64,000 bases of DNA from Actinomadura syzygii. GTDB lineage: Bacteria; Actinomycetota; Actinomycetes; Streptosporangiales; Streptosporangiaceae. Below are positions 35,660-43,618 of the stretch, piece by piece; the stretch's first letter is position 1; each line of letters opens with the position of its first letter. Under the pieces are notes generated by a model that saw only the letters and a list, made by a program, of their open reading frames with translations, was not told the origin of the DNA and ran no database searches. The DNA lies in the NCBI RefSeq assembly GCF_008085905.1, contig NZ_VSFF01000005.1, positions 248,001 through 312,000 on the forward strand, read 5' to 3'. Both the position numbers and the translations under genes were made by a program.

Positions 35660-36451
35660 GTGACCGATCCCCTTGCCGATGTGGCGAACCTGCCCGGAGT
35701 GTCCGGTGCGGTGGACGAGGCGCGCTCCGCGGTGGACCGGCTGCTCGGCCACCGCGTCCTGCGGCGGCGCAGCGCCGAGGTGTCGACGGAGTCGGCTCTG
35801 CGTGGGGCGCGGGCCTCGGCGGTCCTGGAAGGTTCTTTCGTCACGCTGGAGGAACTGCGCACTACGGATAACCCTGCTGATCCTGTAGTTCAGGGTTCTT
35901 TGCGCGTGTCCGCCGAGTTGGGGTCTTTGGCCGAGACATGGCGTAGGGCTCCTCGGCAGGCTCTTGCGCGGATGCACGTCCTCGCGGCGGCGGACGCGGT
36001 CGATGCCGCCTCTCTTGGACGTCCGCGCTTGGACGACGGTCCTGTTCAGGACGTGCTGGGTCTTGGCGAGCCGCCGTCGCCGTCCGAGGTGGCGGCGCGG
36101 TTGGACGCCCTTAGCGGGCTCCTGACCGGTGGAACGAAAGCGCCCGCTTTGGTGGTCGCGGCCATTGTGCACGGCGAGTTGTCGACGTTGCGTCCGTTCG
36201 GATGGGGAGATGGGCTCATCGCCCGTGCCGCCGAGCGCCTCACCCTTGTCGCCCGTGGGCTCGACCCCAAGTCACTGGTCGCGCCAGAGGTCGGGCACCT
36301 GGAACTCTCCGAGGGTTACGGCGAAGCGCTCCGTGCGTACGGGACGGGCACGTCGGAGGGCGTCGCGCAGTGGATCGCGCACTGCTCCGCGGCTGTGGCC
36401 GCCGCCGCACGCGACTCCCAGGCGATCTGCGAAGCCTTCATGCGCGGCTAA
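35660..36451 (+). CDS. Fic-fold protein lacking the catalytic motif
   Basis: 263 aa. Residues 53-58 (SAVLEG) fit the [S/T]xxxE[G/N] inhibitory-helix motif of Fic enzymes, and 165-190 (AAIVHGELSTLRPF followed by GWGDGLIAR) align with the Fic active-site loop HPFx[D/E]GNGRxxR. The catalytic His is Arg178, the Asp/Glu is Trp, Asn is Asp and the first Arg is Leu, so AMP transfer is not expected. Homologs near acs are often annotated vaguely (oxidoreductase). It may be a binding protein with a retired fold. GTG start, 352 bp from divergent acs. Confidence 0.7.
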   Translation: MTDPLADVANLPGVSGAVDEARSAVDRLLGHRVLRRRSAEVSTESALRGARASAVLEGSFVTLEELRTTDNPADPVVQGSLRVSAELGSLAETWRRAPRQALARMHVLAAADAVDAASLGRPRLDDGPVQDVLGLGEPPSPSEVAARLDALSGLLTGGTKAPALVVAAIVHGELSTLRPFGWGDGLIARAAERLTLVARGLDPKSLVAPEVGHLELSEGYGEALRAYGTGTSEGVAQWIAHCSAAVAAAARDSQAICEAFMRG

Positions 36452-36460
36452 GTCCTGGCC

Positions 36461-36524
36461 GGTGGCCTGGTTCGCGGGTGGCCTGGTTCGCGGGTGGCGG
36501 GGTTTGTCGGTGGCGGGGTCCATG
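36461..36524 (+). repeat. Four 16-bp tandem repeats upstream of the pentapeptide gene
   Basis: Two identical units GGTGGCCTGGTTCGCG (36461-36476, 36477-36492) and two diverged units GGTGGCGGGGTTTGTC/GGTGGCGGGGTCCATG (36493-36524), ending 8 bp before the pentapeptide-repeat gene. Their position makes an effect on promoter spacing or mRNA leader possible. Confidence 0.85.
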
Positions 36525-36532
36525 CTGGGGGA

Positions 36533-37153
36533 ATGGCCGATCGCATGCACGGACGTCCCGCCGCGCCCACGAAGACGACCATCTCGTCCGCCGACTGGGA
36601 TTCGCGTGACCTGACGGGCGAGAACCACGAAGCCGTCCTGTTCATGGACGTCGACATGACCGAGGCCCATGGCATCGGCGCGGTCTTCACCGACTGCACG
36701 TTTCGCGGGGTGCGGTTCAACGCGTCCACCCACACCGACGCCGCGTTCGTGAACTGTACGTTCGTCGCCTGCGGCTTCTTCGACGCGACCTTCAGCGGAT
36801 GCAAGCTGCTGGGCAGCATGTTCGACCGCTGTACGTACGACCTGTTGAAGGTCAAGGGCGGCGATTGGTCGTTCACCGGTCTGCCGGGGGCCGACCTGCG
36901 CCGGGCCTCGTTCACGGACCTGCGCATGCGCGAGGCGGACCTCACGGGCGCGCGATGCGACGGAGCCGAGATCCGCTCCGTCGACCTGTCGGGTGCGTCA
37001 CTTCACAAGGCCGACTTTTCGGGCTGTGATCTACGCGGAAGCGACATCTCGTCGATGGATCCGCGCACCGTGGAACTGCGGCGCGCCGTGATCGATCCGT
37101 TTCAGGCGGTCGTGCTCGCGACCGCTCTGGGACTGGACGTGCGCGAACGGTAA
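36533..37153 (+). CDS. Pentapeptide-repeat protein
   Basis: 206 aa. About 20 pentapeptide-like turns of the A(D/N)LXX type between residues ~30 and 180 (FTDCTFRGVRF, FVNCTFVACGF, LPGADLRRASFTDLRMREADLTGA, VDLSGASLHKADFSGCDLRGSDI), forming a right-handed quadrilateral beta-helix. Relatives include the DNA-mimic quinolone-protection proteins MfpA/Qnr, but the repeats alone do not prove gyrase binding. ATG 36533 has GGGGG 2 nt upstream; an upstream ATG at 36494 would read through the 16-bp repeats. Confidence 0.85.
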   Translation: MADRMHGRPAAPTKTTISSADWDSRDLTGENHEAVLFMDVDMTEAHGIGAVFTDCTFRGVRFNASTHTDAAFVNCTFVACGFFDATFSGCKLLGSMFDRCTYDLLKVKGGDWSFTGLPGADLRRASFTDLRMREADLTGARCDGAEIRSVDLSGASLHKADFSGCDLRGSDISSMDPRTVELRRAVIDPFQAVVLATALGLDVRER

Positions 37154-37563
37154 CCGATCTTTCGTCAGGAGCAAAGCCGCCTGTCAAGCCGAAGGCGGAT
37201 CCGCCGCGCGAAAACCCCGGGACGTTCGGCTCGGCACAAAGCGAACGGCGCCCCGCCTCCGGGACGCCGCCGCCAGTCACGTCACACCGGGTTACCAAGC
37301 GTGCACCTCATATCCGTCGGATCGGGTCAAGCCCGTCTCGACGCGCCTCCCGCGGCTGGTCGCGCGTGGGTGCCCGGCTGCCGTGCTCGGACACGTGGTC
37401 CGTATGACCTTCCTACGCCTTATTTGCCCAGTTGACAAGGCCCTGTCCGGAAAGCGGGCCCGGTCGGCGAGTGCCGCGCCGCGCGGGGCGCGGGTGTCCA
37501 ATGTGGCCAATGCGGGATGGATTACGCCATTCCGGACTAACCGGAACCCGGGCAATGGTCGCA

Positions 37564-37590
37564 AAAACGATCACGCACCGTGATCGTTTT
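37564..37590. terminator. 12-bp perfect palindromic hairpin with T-tract
   Basis: AAAACGATCACG (37564-37575), loop CAC, and the exact complement (37579-37590) ending TTTT. It looks like a bidirectional intrinsic terminator, yet the nearest upstream gene ends 410 bp away, so it may end an unrecognised small RNA; an operator is the alternative. Confidence 0.7.
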
Positions 37591-37666
37591 CATTTGCGCG
37601 GACCGATCCCGGCGCCCGGGGTAGGAAAGATCTTTAGTTCTCCTGTACGCTCGCATGCCCGTGCCG

Positions 37667-37683
37667 ATGCACGTACTGTGCAT
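37667..37683. promoter_or_regulatory. Palindrome ATGCAC-N5-GTGCAT
   Basis: Perfect 6-bp inverted repeat with 5-bp spacer in an AT-richer, gene-free stretch 650 bp upstream of ssd. Operator-like; factor unknown. Confidence 0.4.
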
Positions 37684-37831
37684 GGGTTCGCGGCGTCCTG
37701 TCGGTTACGGGACGGCAACTTGCGGCACCGATCCGGTACGCGTTGAGGGGATCGTCCCAAGTGGGTGAGAAAAATCGTCACCTGCTAGGCGAGTTTGTGA
37801 CTCGATCGAACTCTCAACGGTCGCGCAGCAT

Positions 37832-37879
37832 ATGTTGTATCTGCTTAGACTGGAGTCAGTGAGTTTGCCTCTGCTATAG
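37832..37879 (+). other. Leucine-rich 15-codon leader-like ORF
   Basis: ATG to TAG encoding MLYLLRLESVSLPLL with seven leucines, including rare TTG, CTT and CTA codons for this genome. No good ribosome site is visible. It could be a leader peptide, or chance. Confidence 0.2.
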
Positions 37880-38251
37880 AGCGAACTTGCGTCGGCTTAG
37901 CCGAACTCCCCAGGTCTTTCTCGGGAAAGCGGCCCGGCTCTACCCCCCCGGAGCCGGACCGCATGGCGACCCCCGCTATCCCCCCCGGCGGGGGTCGCCC
38001 AATCGTGGGACGCGGGGCGGCGGCGCAGACCTCTCCGGCGCCACCGCCCCGCCGTCTCCCGGTCGCTCGCTGATTCCCCCGCCGTCTTTCCGCACGCTCC
38101 CCAGGGTTTTCGTGCGGTCTTCGCGGCCGGTCTCCCCGCAGCCGCCGCGGCGGATGGTCGCGGCCGGTCGTCCGCGCCGGCCGGTCGTCCGCGCCGGTCG
38201 GTCGGTCGCGGTCGGTCGTTCGGGGGCGGCGTTCGCCGGGGGGCGGCGAAG

Positions 38252-38260
38252 TTATCCACA
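38252..38260 (+). promoter_or_regulatory. DnaA-box-like 9-mer
   Basis: Perfect TTATCCACA, 74 bp upstream of the ssd start. One of four in the window. Confidence 0.5.
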
Positions 38261-38333
38261 GTTCGCGCAACGTCTTCATCGCCGACGCGGCGCGCCGCAA
38301 GGTGGATGTCTCCGAACGTCGAAGGAGCATCCG

Positions 38334-39416
38334 ATGAACCTCGCGGCACTGATCGTCACGGGCGACGCCGCCCTCGCCGACGGCCTGCTCCGCCTAGCGG
38401 CCGCCGCCGACGCCCACGCCGAGGTCGCCCACGATGCAGACGAGGCCAGAGCCGCCTGGACGTGGCCCGCCCTCGTACTTGTAGGCGCCGACATCGCGGG
38501 CGCCGTGGCGTCCGCCGGTTTACAGCGGCGCCCCGGCGTCGTCCTGGTCACCCCCGCTTCCGCCACGTCCGAGACGTACCGGCTGGCCGTCGAGGTGGGC
38601 GCGCAGGACGTCGCCGCTCTGCCCGACCACGAAGACTGGCTGGTCGACGCCTTCGCCGCCGCAAGCGAACCCGAAGGCGGCTGGGCGACGACGCTCTGCG
38701 TCGTCGGCTCGCGCGGCGGCGCCGGGGCCAGCGTCCTCGCCGCCGCGCTCGGCCTCACCGCAGCGGGCCAGGGCCTGCGCACCCTGCTGGTGGACGCCGA
38801 CCCGCTTGGCGGCGGCGTCGACCTCATGCTCGGGCTGGAGGAGCAGGAGGGCGTCCGCTGGCACGACCTCGCCGACCGGCGCGGCCGCCTCAACACCGCG
38901 ACGCTCCGCGAGACGCTGCCGTCGTCCGGCGACCTCTCCGTGCTGTCGTGGCGGCGGGGCGCGCCCGTCCCGGTCTCCGGCGAGTCGGCCCGTTCGCTGC
39001 TGGACGCGGCCGTCCGCGGCTTCGACCTGGTCATCGCGGACGTCCCCCGCTACCCGGACGACGTCGGCCGCGCCGCCCTGCGCTCCGCCGACCTGACGTT
39101 CGTGCTCGTCCCGGCGGAGGTCCGCGCGACCGTCGCCGCCGACGGCCTGGCCGCCTCGCTCCGCCGCGACACCGACGAACTGCGGCTCGTCGTCCAGGGC
39201 CCGGCGCCGGGCGGGCTTACGGCCGACGCGGTCGCGCACGCGCTCGACATCCCGTCCGCGGGCGCCTACGAACGCGACCGCCGCCTGCCCGCCGCCGTCG
39301 ACGAGGGCGCCCTCGAACGAGCCTGCCGCCGCGGCCCCCTCGCCGAGTTCTGCTCAAGCGTCCTCGCCGACCTGGCCCTCCAGCCCTACGCCTACCGAGA
39401 GGAGATCGCCGCATGA
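38334..39416 (+). CDS. ssd: Septum-site/pilus MinD-like protein (Ssd/CpaE type)
   Basis: 360 aa. An N-terminal receiver-like domain (~1-105) precedes a MinD/ParA ATPase-like domain with a degenerate Walker A (SRGGAGASVLAAALGL, the catalytic Lys replaced), VDADPLGGGVDLMLGLE and VIADVPRYPDDVGRAAL. This combination fits CpaE/Ssd proteins that position Tad pilus machinery or affect septation in mycobacteria (Rv3660c). ATG 38334 has GAAGGAG 6 nt upstream; the longer open frame to 37887 is promoter sequence. First gene of the Tad operon. Confidence 0.88.
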   Translation: MNLAALIVTGDAALADGLLRLAAAADAHAEVAHDADEARAAWTWPALVLVGADIAGAVASAGLQRRPGVVLVTPASATSETYRLAVEVGAQDVAALPDHEDWLVDAFAAASEPEGGWATTLCVVGSRGGAGASVLAAALGLTAAGQGLRTLLVDADPLGGGVDLMLGLEEQEGVRWHDLADRRGRLNTATLRETLPSSGDLSVLSWRRGAPVPVSGESARSLLDAAVRGFDLVIADVPRYPDDVGRAALRSADLTFVLVPAEVRATVAADGLAASLRRDTDELRLVVQGPAPGGLTADAVAHALDIPSAGAYERDRRLPAAVDEGALERACRRGPLAEFCSSVLADLALQPYAYREEIAA

Positions 39417-39535
39417 CCGCTACGAACCGCCCGCCCCAACACGCCGCCTCCGGTCCCTGGGCTGCGAAGCGAGCCTCCGGACGCCCGCCCTTCACGGGCC
39501 TCGGGTTCGTCCTCCAGAAAGGCGGGGGCGCGTGA
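39413..39535 (+). CDS. 40-codon bridging ORF between ssd and tadA
   Basis: Starts in the ATGA overlap with the ssd stop and ends in the GTGA overlap with the tadA start. It encodes a Pro/Gly/Ala-rich, unstructured peptide (MTATNRPPQHAASGPW, GLGFVLQKGGGA). Either a coupling ORF that keeps ribosomes running into tadA or a coincidence of overlapping stops; no family known. Confidence 0.35.
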   Translation: MTATNRPPQHAASGPWAAKRASGRPPFTGLGFVLQKGGGA

Positions 39536-40677
39536 GCAGCCTGTCCAACGCGGTCCGGGGCCGTCTCGCCGACCTCGGCGGCGAGCCGACCTCCGGCCTG
39601 GTCGCCGCCGCGCTCCGGGCGGAGGAACGGCTCCTCGGCGACCGCGAGGTACTGGCGCTGGCCGACGAGTTACGCGCCGAGTTCGTGGGCGCGGGACCGC
39701 TCGATCCACTGCTGCGCTCCCCTGACATCACCGACGTCCTCGTGAACGGCCCCGACGAGGTCTGGATCGACGCGGGCTCCGGCCTCGTCCGCACCGCCCT
39801 CCGATTTCCGGACGAGGCGTCCGTCCGCCGCCTGGCCCAGCGCCTCACCGCCGCCGCGGGACGCCGCCTCGACGACGCGTCCCCCTACGCCGACGCCCGC
39901 CTCCCGGGCGGGGTGCGGCTGCACGCCGTCCTCCCACCGATCGCCCCGACCGGCACGTGCCTCTCCCTGCGCCTCCCACGCCGCCGCGCCTTCACCCTGG
40001 ACGAATTGGTCGCGGCCCACACCGTCCCGCCCGAAGGCGCGGATCTTCTCGCCGCGCTGATCGAGTCCAGAGCCGCCTTCTTGATCACCGGTGGTACCGG
40101 CACCGGCAAGACGACCATGTTGAGTTCCTTGCTCGGGCTGGCGAACTCCGCCGAACGCCTGGTCCTGGTCGAAGACTCGGCGGAGCTGAGACCGTCCCAT
40201 CCCCATGTCGTCCGGTTGGAGGCACGTCCGCCCAACATGGAGGGCGCGGGAGGTGTGACCTTGAACGACCTCGTCCGCCAAGCCCTGCGCATGCGCCCCG
40301 ACCGCCTGGTGGTGGGCGAAGTCCGAGGCCCGGAAGTCGTATATCTCCTCCAGGCTTTGAACACGGGCCATGAGGGTGGATGCGGGACCCTCCATGCGAA
40401 CAAGGCGGCGGACGTTCCGGCCCGCCTGGAAGCGCTGGCCTGTGCGGCCGGGCTGTCCCGCGAGGCGGTGCACAGCCAGCTGTCCGCCGCCCTGGACGTC
40501 GTGGTTCACCTGGTCAGGGAACCGGCCGGTGGCCGCCGCCGGGTGGCGGAGATCTGTCTCCTGCGCCGGGCGCCCGATGGGCTGGTGGGCGTCGTCCCGG
40601 CGGTGTCGTTCACGCCATCCGGCGAGATGGTCTCGGGGCCGGGTGCTGAGCTGCTGTCCGCCCGGCTCACACCATGA
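39532..40677 (+). CDS. tadA: Tad pilus assembly ATPase TadA/CpaF
   Basis: 381 aa. Secretion-ATPase N-domain (DITDVLVNGPDEVWID) and P-loop LITGGTGTGKTTMLSSLL, Asp box VLVEDSAELRP, VVGEVRGPEVVYLLQALNTGHEGGCGTLHA. Hexameric ATPase on the inner membrane that powers Flp pilus assembly and retraction (Rv3659c-like). GTG start; stop overlaps tadB start (ATGA). Confidence 0.92.
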   Translation: MSSLSNAVRGRLADLGGEPTSGLVAAALRAEERLLGDREVLALADELRAEFVGAGPLDPLLRSPDITDVLVNGPDEVWIDAGSGLVRTALRFPDEASVRRLAQRLTAAAGRRLDDASPYADARLPGGVRLHAVLPPIAPTGTCLSLRLPRRRAFTLDELVAAHTVPPEGADLLAALIESRAAFLITGGTGTGKTTMLSSLLGLANSAERLVLVEDSAELRPSHPHVVRLEARPPNMEGAGGVTLNDLVRQALRMRPDRLVVGEVRGPEVVYLLQALNTGHEGGCGTLHANKAADVPARLEALACAAGLSREAVHSQLSAALDVVVHLVREPAGGRRRVAEICLLRRAPDGLVGVVPAVSFTPSGEMVSGPGAELLSARLTP

Positions 40678-41369
40678 GCACCACGCTCGCGTCGCTCTGC
40701 GCGGCCGCCGCGGTCTGGATGCTGCTGACCCCGTCCCCGGCCGCCATCCGTCTAGACCGCCTCGTCCCGCCCCAAACCGCCAAGCCGTTCAGCTCCGTAA
40801 AGACCAGGGTCGAGGCGCTTCGGGCCCGTAGGACGCTCCCTCATCGCCGACGCATGTCCGTCATCGAACTCTGCGACGCGATGGCCGCCGAGCTGGCCGC
40901 TGGCCGCACACCCGACGAGGCGTTCGCGGCGGCCGTCACCGTCCTCGACCCGGACGTCTCGAAAGAACTCCTCAACCTTCCTCCTCCGCCCTTCGACCAC
41001 CTGGCGGAACTGGCGAACCGGCCAGGAGCCGAGGGCCTACGCCTCCTGGCCGCCTGCTGGCGGGTGGGCGCCGAACGCGGCGGGGCACTGGCCACCGTCC
41101 TGGACGGCCTGGCCATCGCCCTGCGCGACGAGGAGTCCCAACGGCAGGACGTCGCAGTCCAGCTGGCGGCCCCACGTGCGACAGCCCGCCTGCTTGCGAC
41201 GCTCCCTCTACTCGGCGGGGCGATGGCCGCCGCCCTCGGCGCACACCCGCTGTCCTTCCTCTGCGGGACGCTCCCCGGCCTCGCCTGCCTGGTCACAGGC
41301 GCCGCCCTCAACCTGACCGGCCTCTACTGGACGCGCCACCTGGCCAGATCAGCAGAGTTCCCGCACTGA
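40674..41369 (+). CDS. tadB: Tad pilus membrane protein TadB-like (T2SSF domain)
   Basis: 231 aa. N-terminal helix (TLASLCAAAAVWMLL), then a type II secretion F domain: LCDAMAAELAAGRTPDEAF, LLAACWRVGAERGGALATVLDGL, and two C-terminal helices. Forms the inner-membrane platform with TadC. Matches Rv3658c. Short for TadB, as is usual in this actinobacterial branch. Confidence 0.87.
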   Translation: MSTTLASLCAAAAVWMLLTPSPAAIRLDRLVPPQTAKPFSSVKTRVEALRARRTLPHRRRMSVIELCDAMAAELAAGRTPDEAFAAAVTVLDPDVSKELLNLPPPPFDHLAELANRPGAEGLRLLAACWRVGAERGGALATVLDGLAIALRDEESQRQDVAVQLAAPRATARLLATLPLLGGAMAAALGAHPLSFLCGTLPGLACLVTGAALNLTGLYWTRHLARSAEFPH

Positions 41370-41395
41370 CCGTCCGCACAAGACGAGGTGAAGAG

Positions 41396-41776
41396 ATGAC
41401 GACATTGATGGCTGTCCTCTGCGCAGCGGCCTCGGCCTACTTCCTGGCCAGAGGCACCAACCCCGCCGATCAACGCCTCACAAAGCTCCGCAGACCAGGC
41501 CCGCCCCGCGCCCCCGCCAACCATGAGCAGAACGGACCGCCCCACTCCCTCAGCCCGAAGGCACCCGACCACCCTCGTGATGACGCATGGCTGGCACCCC
41601 TTCAACATGCATCGCCACCTGACCATGAAAGCGAACCCACCCGATCTCCCTGGCGCCCTGTCCCACAACACAGGAGATCGGTCCTCCGATCAGCCAATCG
41701 CCCCGGACCTACCTATTCATCTGGATCGGGGACGGACGAGCAACGGATAGTCCGGCTGCCGGGGGAGCACACGTGA
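41396..41776 (+). CDS. Small membrane protein preceding TadC, possible split N-terminus
   Basis: 126 aa. Starts with a TadB/TadC-like signal helix (LMAVLCAAASAYFLARG) and QRLTKLRR, then ~90 Pro/Ser/Arg-rich residues without structure. Its TGA overlaps the GTG of the tadC gene by 4 bp. The helix plus RLTKLRR is what normally begins a TadC protein, so the two may once have been one gene separated by a low-complexity expansion. AGAGATG start with GAGG 7 nt upstream. Confidence 0.55.
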   Translation: MTTLMAVLCAAASAYFLARGTNPADQRLTKLRRPGPPRAPANHEQNGPPHSLSPKAPDHPRDDAWLAPLQHASPPDHESEPTRSPWRPVPQHRRSVLRSANRPGPTYSSGSGTDEQRIVRLPGEHT

Positions 41777-42693
41777 TCTGGTGGCCTGACCAGGGTCCCG
41801 GGGGTGGCCGGTCGCGCAAGAGTCCGGGCCTCACAACGTGGCTTCACGCCCCTGTGAAGCGCCGAAGCCGCAACCGTGCCGACGAGCCCACGAATCGACG
41901 ACCGAACGAGCCCGGCCCACGCACCCGAGGACTTCACAGTCGCGGCCGAGTGCCCCGTCCTAGCCAGACGGACACACATCGGCCTGCGTTGGGACCGGCA
42001 ACCGAACCGGGCGAGGCCGGGCATCACCCCGAACAGGCGGGCGAGGGGCGGCATCGTGCGGCCGACAGGCGGTCGGACGCGACGCGACGGCGCGACATCC
42101 TTCTACGGCGCGCCGCAGCGGGAGCGGCAGGGGCGTTCTGTCTGCTGACCTTCGGCGGCACGGCGGGTGTGGTGCTCGGAGTCCTGGCCGCGGTCGCCGT
42201 GTGGCTCTCGTTCAATCGCCTGGGAAACGCCGAGCGGAAACGCAGGCAGGCGCGTCTCGTCGCCGACCTCCCCGTGGTGGTGGACCTTCTCGCCGCATGC
42301 CTGCGCGGCGGCGCCCCCTGGCACGAGGCGGTCGCCGCGGTCGCGGACGCGGTGGGCGGCCCGCTCGGGGACGAGCTGCGAACCGTCTCCGTCCAGATCC
42401 AACTGGGAGCCGATCCCGCCGCCGCGTGGCTGGCCCTCGCGAAGGAACCGATGCTCGCGCCCCTCGCCCGAGCTGCGGTCCGAGCGTCGTCGACCGGTGC
42501 GGCGCTCGCGCCGACGCTGAGCCGCCTTGCGCAGGACCAACGGCGTACGGCGCGCTCGGCGGCTGCGGCCAGGGCCCGGGCGGCGGGCATCCATTCGCTC
42601 GCGCCACTGGGCCTGTGCTTCCTGCCCGCCTTCGTCCTGCTCAGCGTCGTCCCGGCCGTCGCCGGGATCGCCCTGACGATCCTCGCGCCATGA
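41773..42693 (+). CDS. tadC: Tad pilus membrane protein TadC-like (T2SSF domain)
   Basis: 306 aa. The first ~115 residues are Arg/Pro/Gly-rich and unlike TadC. From ~120 a membrane helix (AAGAAGAFCLLTFGGTAGVVLG), then the F domain: RLVADLPVVVDLLAACLRGGAPWHEAVAAVADAV, PMLAPLARAAVRASSTGAALAPTLSRLA, and two C-terminal helices. Equivalent to Rv3657c. GTG 41773 continues in the next frame from the preceding ORF; real translation may start later, near residue 110. Confidence 0.8.
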   Translation: MIWWPDQGPGGGRSRKSPGLTTWLHAPVKRRSRNRADEPTNRRPNEPGPRTRGLHSRGRVPRPSQTDTHRPALGPATEPGEAGHHPEQAGEGRHRAADRRSDATRRRDILLRRAAAGAAGAFCLLTFGGTAGVVLGVLAAVAVWLSFNRLGNAERKRRQARLVADLPVVVDLLAACLRGGAPWHEAVAAVADAVGGPLGDELRTVSVQIQLGADPAAAWLALAKEPMLAPLARAAVRASSTGAALAPTLSRLAQDQRRTARSAAAARARAAGIHSLAPLGLCFLPAFVLLSVVPAVAGIALTILAP

Positions 42694-42704
42694 CGAGTCC
42701 CGAG

Positions 42705-42713
42705 TTATCCACA
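42705..42713 (+). promoter_or_regulatory. DnaA-box-like 9-mer
   Basis: Perfect TTATCCACA between tadC and the pilin gene, 74 bp upstream of the pilin start (the same spacing as the copy before ssd). Confidence 0.5.
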
Positions 42714-42786
42714 GGCGGACGTTCTCCGGTCGCCCGGGTCGTCCGCGCAGCAGCCTGGAAGAGAACGACGAGCGAAAGGAGCCCGC

Positions 42787-42981
42787 ATGAGGGCCAAATG
42801 GATGGCGGTGCGGCGATGGATCGGGACGTGCAAAGACCGGGGGATGACCACCGCCGAATACGCGGTCGGCACGCTCGCGGCCACAGCGCTCGCTGGCGGG
42901 CTGTTCGAGATCGTGACCAGCACCAAGGTGAAGGGCCTGCTCTTACATGTCGTCGAGAGGGCCCTGCGGATCGACGGCTGA
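42787..42981 (+). CDS. flp: Flp-type pilin (DUF4244-like)
   Basis: 64 aa. Prepilin leader of 19 residues ending Gly19, then MTTAEYAVGTLAATALAGGLFEIV: the Glu at +5 of the mature protein and hydrophobic stem are the Flp signature. Processed by a prepilin peptidase not seen in the window. RBS AAAGGAG 6 nt upstream. It is the major structural subunit of the Tad pilus. Confidence 0.9.
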   Translation: MRAKWMAVRRWIGTCKDRGMTTAEYAVGTLAATALAGGLFEIVTSTKVKGLLLHVVERALRIDG

Positions 42982-42992
42982 GGGACCGCGGA

Positions 42993-43406
42993 ATGGTCAC
43001 GGCGGAGGTCGCCGTGGCCCTCCCCAGCCTGGTCCTGATCACGGCGATCGCGCTGTGGGGCTTGGCGCTCGCCTCCGTCCAGCTCACCTGCACGGACGCC
43101 GCGCGAACCGGCGCCCGCGCCGCGGCGAGAGGCGAGTCCCTGGACGCGGTGCGCGAACTCGTGGTGAAGGCCGTCCCGGAGGGAGCGACTGTGCACGTAA
43201 GCCGCGATCAGGCCACTGTCCGGGTGGACGTCTCCGCGTCCGTCAAGCCGCCTGCGGCGGCTGGGCTGGCGACATTGACCGTCCACGCGCACGCCGTCGC
43301 CGCCACAGAACCAGTTACCGAACCCAACGCGAACGAGGCCCCTCTGCCCACAACCCCAACCAACCCCGTCCATCCGAAGCCCCAACCAATCCCGTCCATC
43401 CGATAG
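42993..43406 (+). CDS. tadE: TadE-family minor pilin
   Basis: 137 aa. N-terminal MVTAEVAVALPSLVLITAIALWGLALASVQL is a TadE-type pseudopilin helix; the mature domain (DAARTGARAAARGESLDAV, VRVDVSASVKPP) is typical, and the tail is a Pro-rich repeat (NPVHPKPQPIPSIR) from a 27-bp duplication. ATG 42993 is the only good start in frame; AGGGA lies 8 nt upstream. Equivalent to Rv3655c. Confidence 0.85.
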   Translation: MVTAEVAVALPSLVLITAIALWGLALASVQLTCTDAARTGARAAARGESLDAVRELVVKAVPEGATVHVSRDQATVRVDVSASVKPPAAAGLATLTVHAHAVAATEPVTEPNANEAPLPTTPTNPVHPKPQPIPSIR

Positions 43407-43411
43407 CCGGA

Positions 43412-43615
43412 GCGAGTGGAGTGAGGGGATCGGGCGGATGAGGGGACCAGGCGGAGTGTGCGGATAAGGGGAGCGGGCCGAGTGAGAGGAGCGGGCGGAG
43501 CGAGCGGAGTGAGGGATGTGTACGGATGAAGGGAGCGGGCTGAGCGTGCGGAGTGAAGGGGGTGGACGGAGTAAGCGGAGCGAAGGGGGTGGACGGAGTG
43601 AGGGGAAGGAGGCGG
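43412..43615 (+). repeat. Purine-rich imperfect tandem repeats
   Basis: ~200 bp almost free of T and C pairs on the + strand: repeats of GGAGCGGGCGGAGTGAG-like 17-20-bp units, with AAGGGGGTGGACGGAGT occurring twice at the 3' end. It sits between tadE and the next pilus gene and supplies that gene's GGAGG site. Polypurine mirror-like DNA may form triplexes (H-DNA). Confidence 0.75.
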
Positions 43616-43618
43616 GTG

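Larger units (their letters stand above)
37154..38333. other. 1.2-kb region upstream of the pilus operon
   Basis: No convincing gene of normal length. 37380-37890 is AT-richer than neighbours and contains the hairpin, palindrome and leader-like ORF listed separately; 37900-38250 is extremely GC-rich with CGGTCG-type low-complexity repeats; the right end has a DnaA-box 9-mer and the ssd ribosome site (GAAGGAG). This is a large control region for the Tad operon, or it holds an undetected RNA. Confidence 0.5.
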
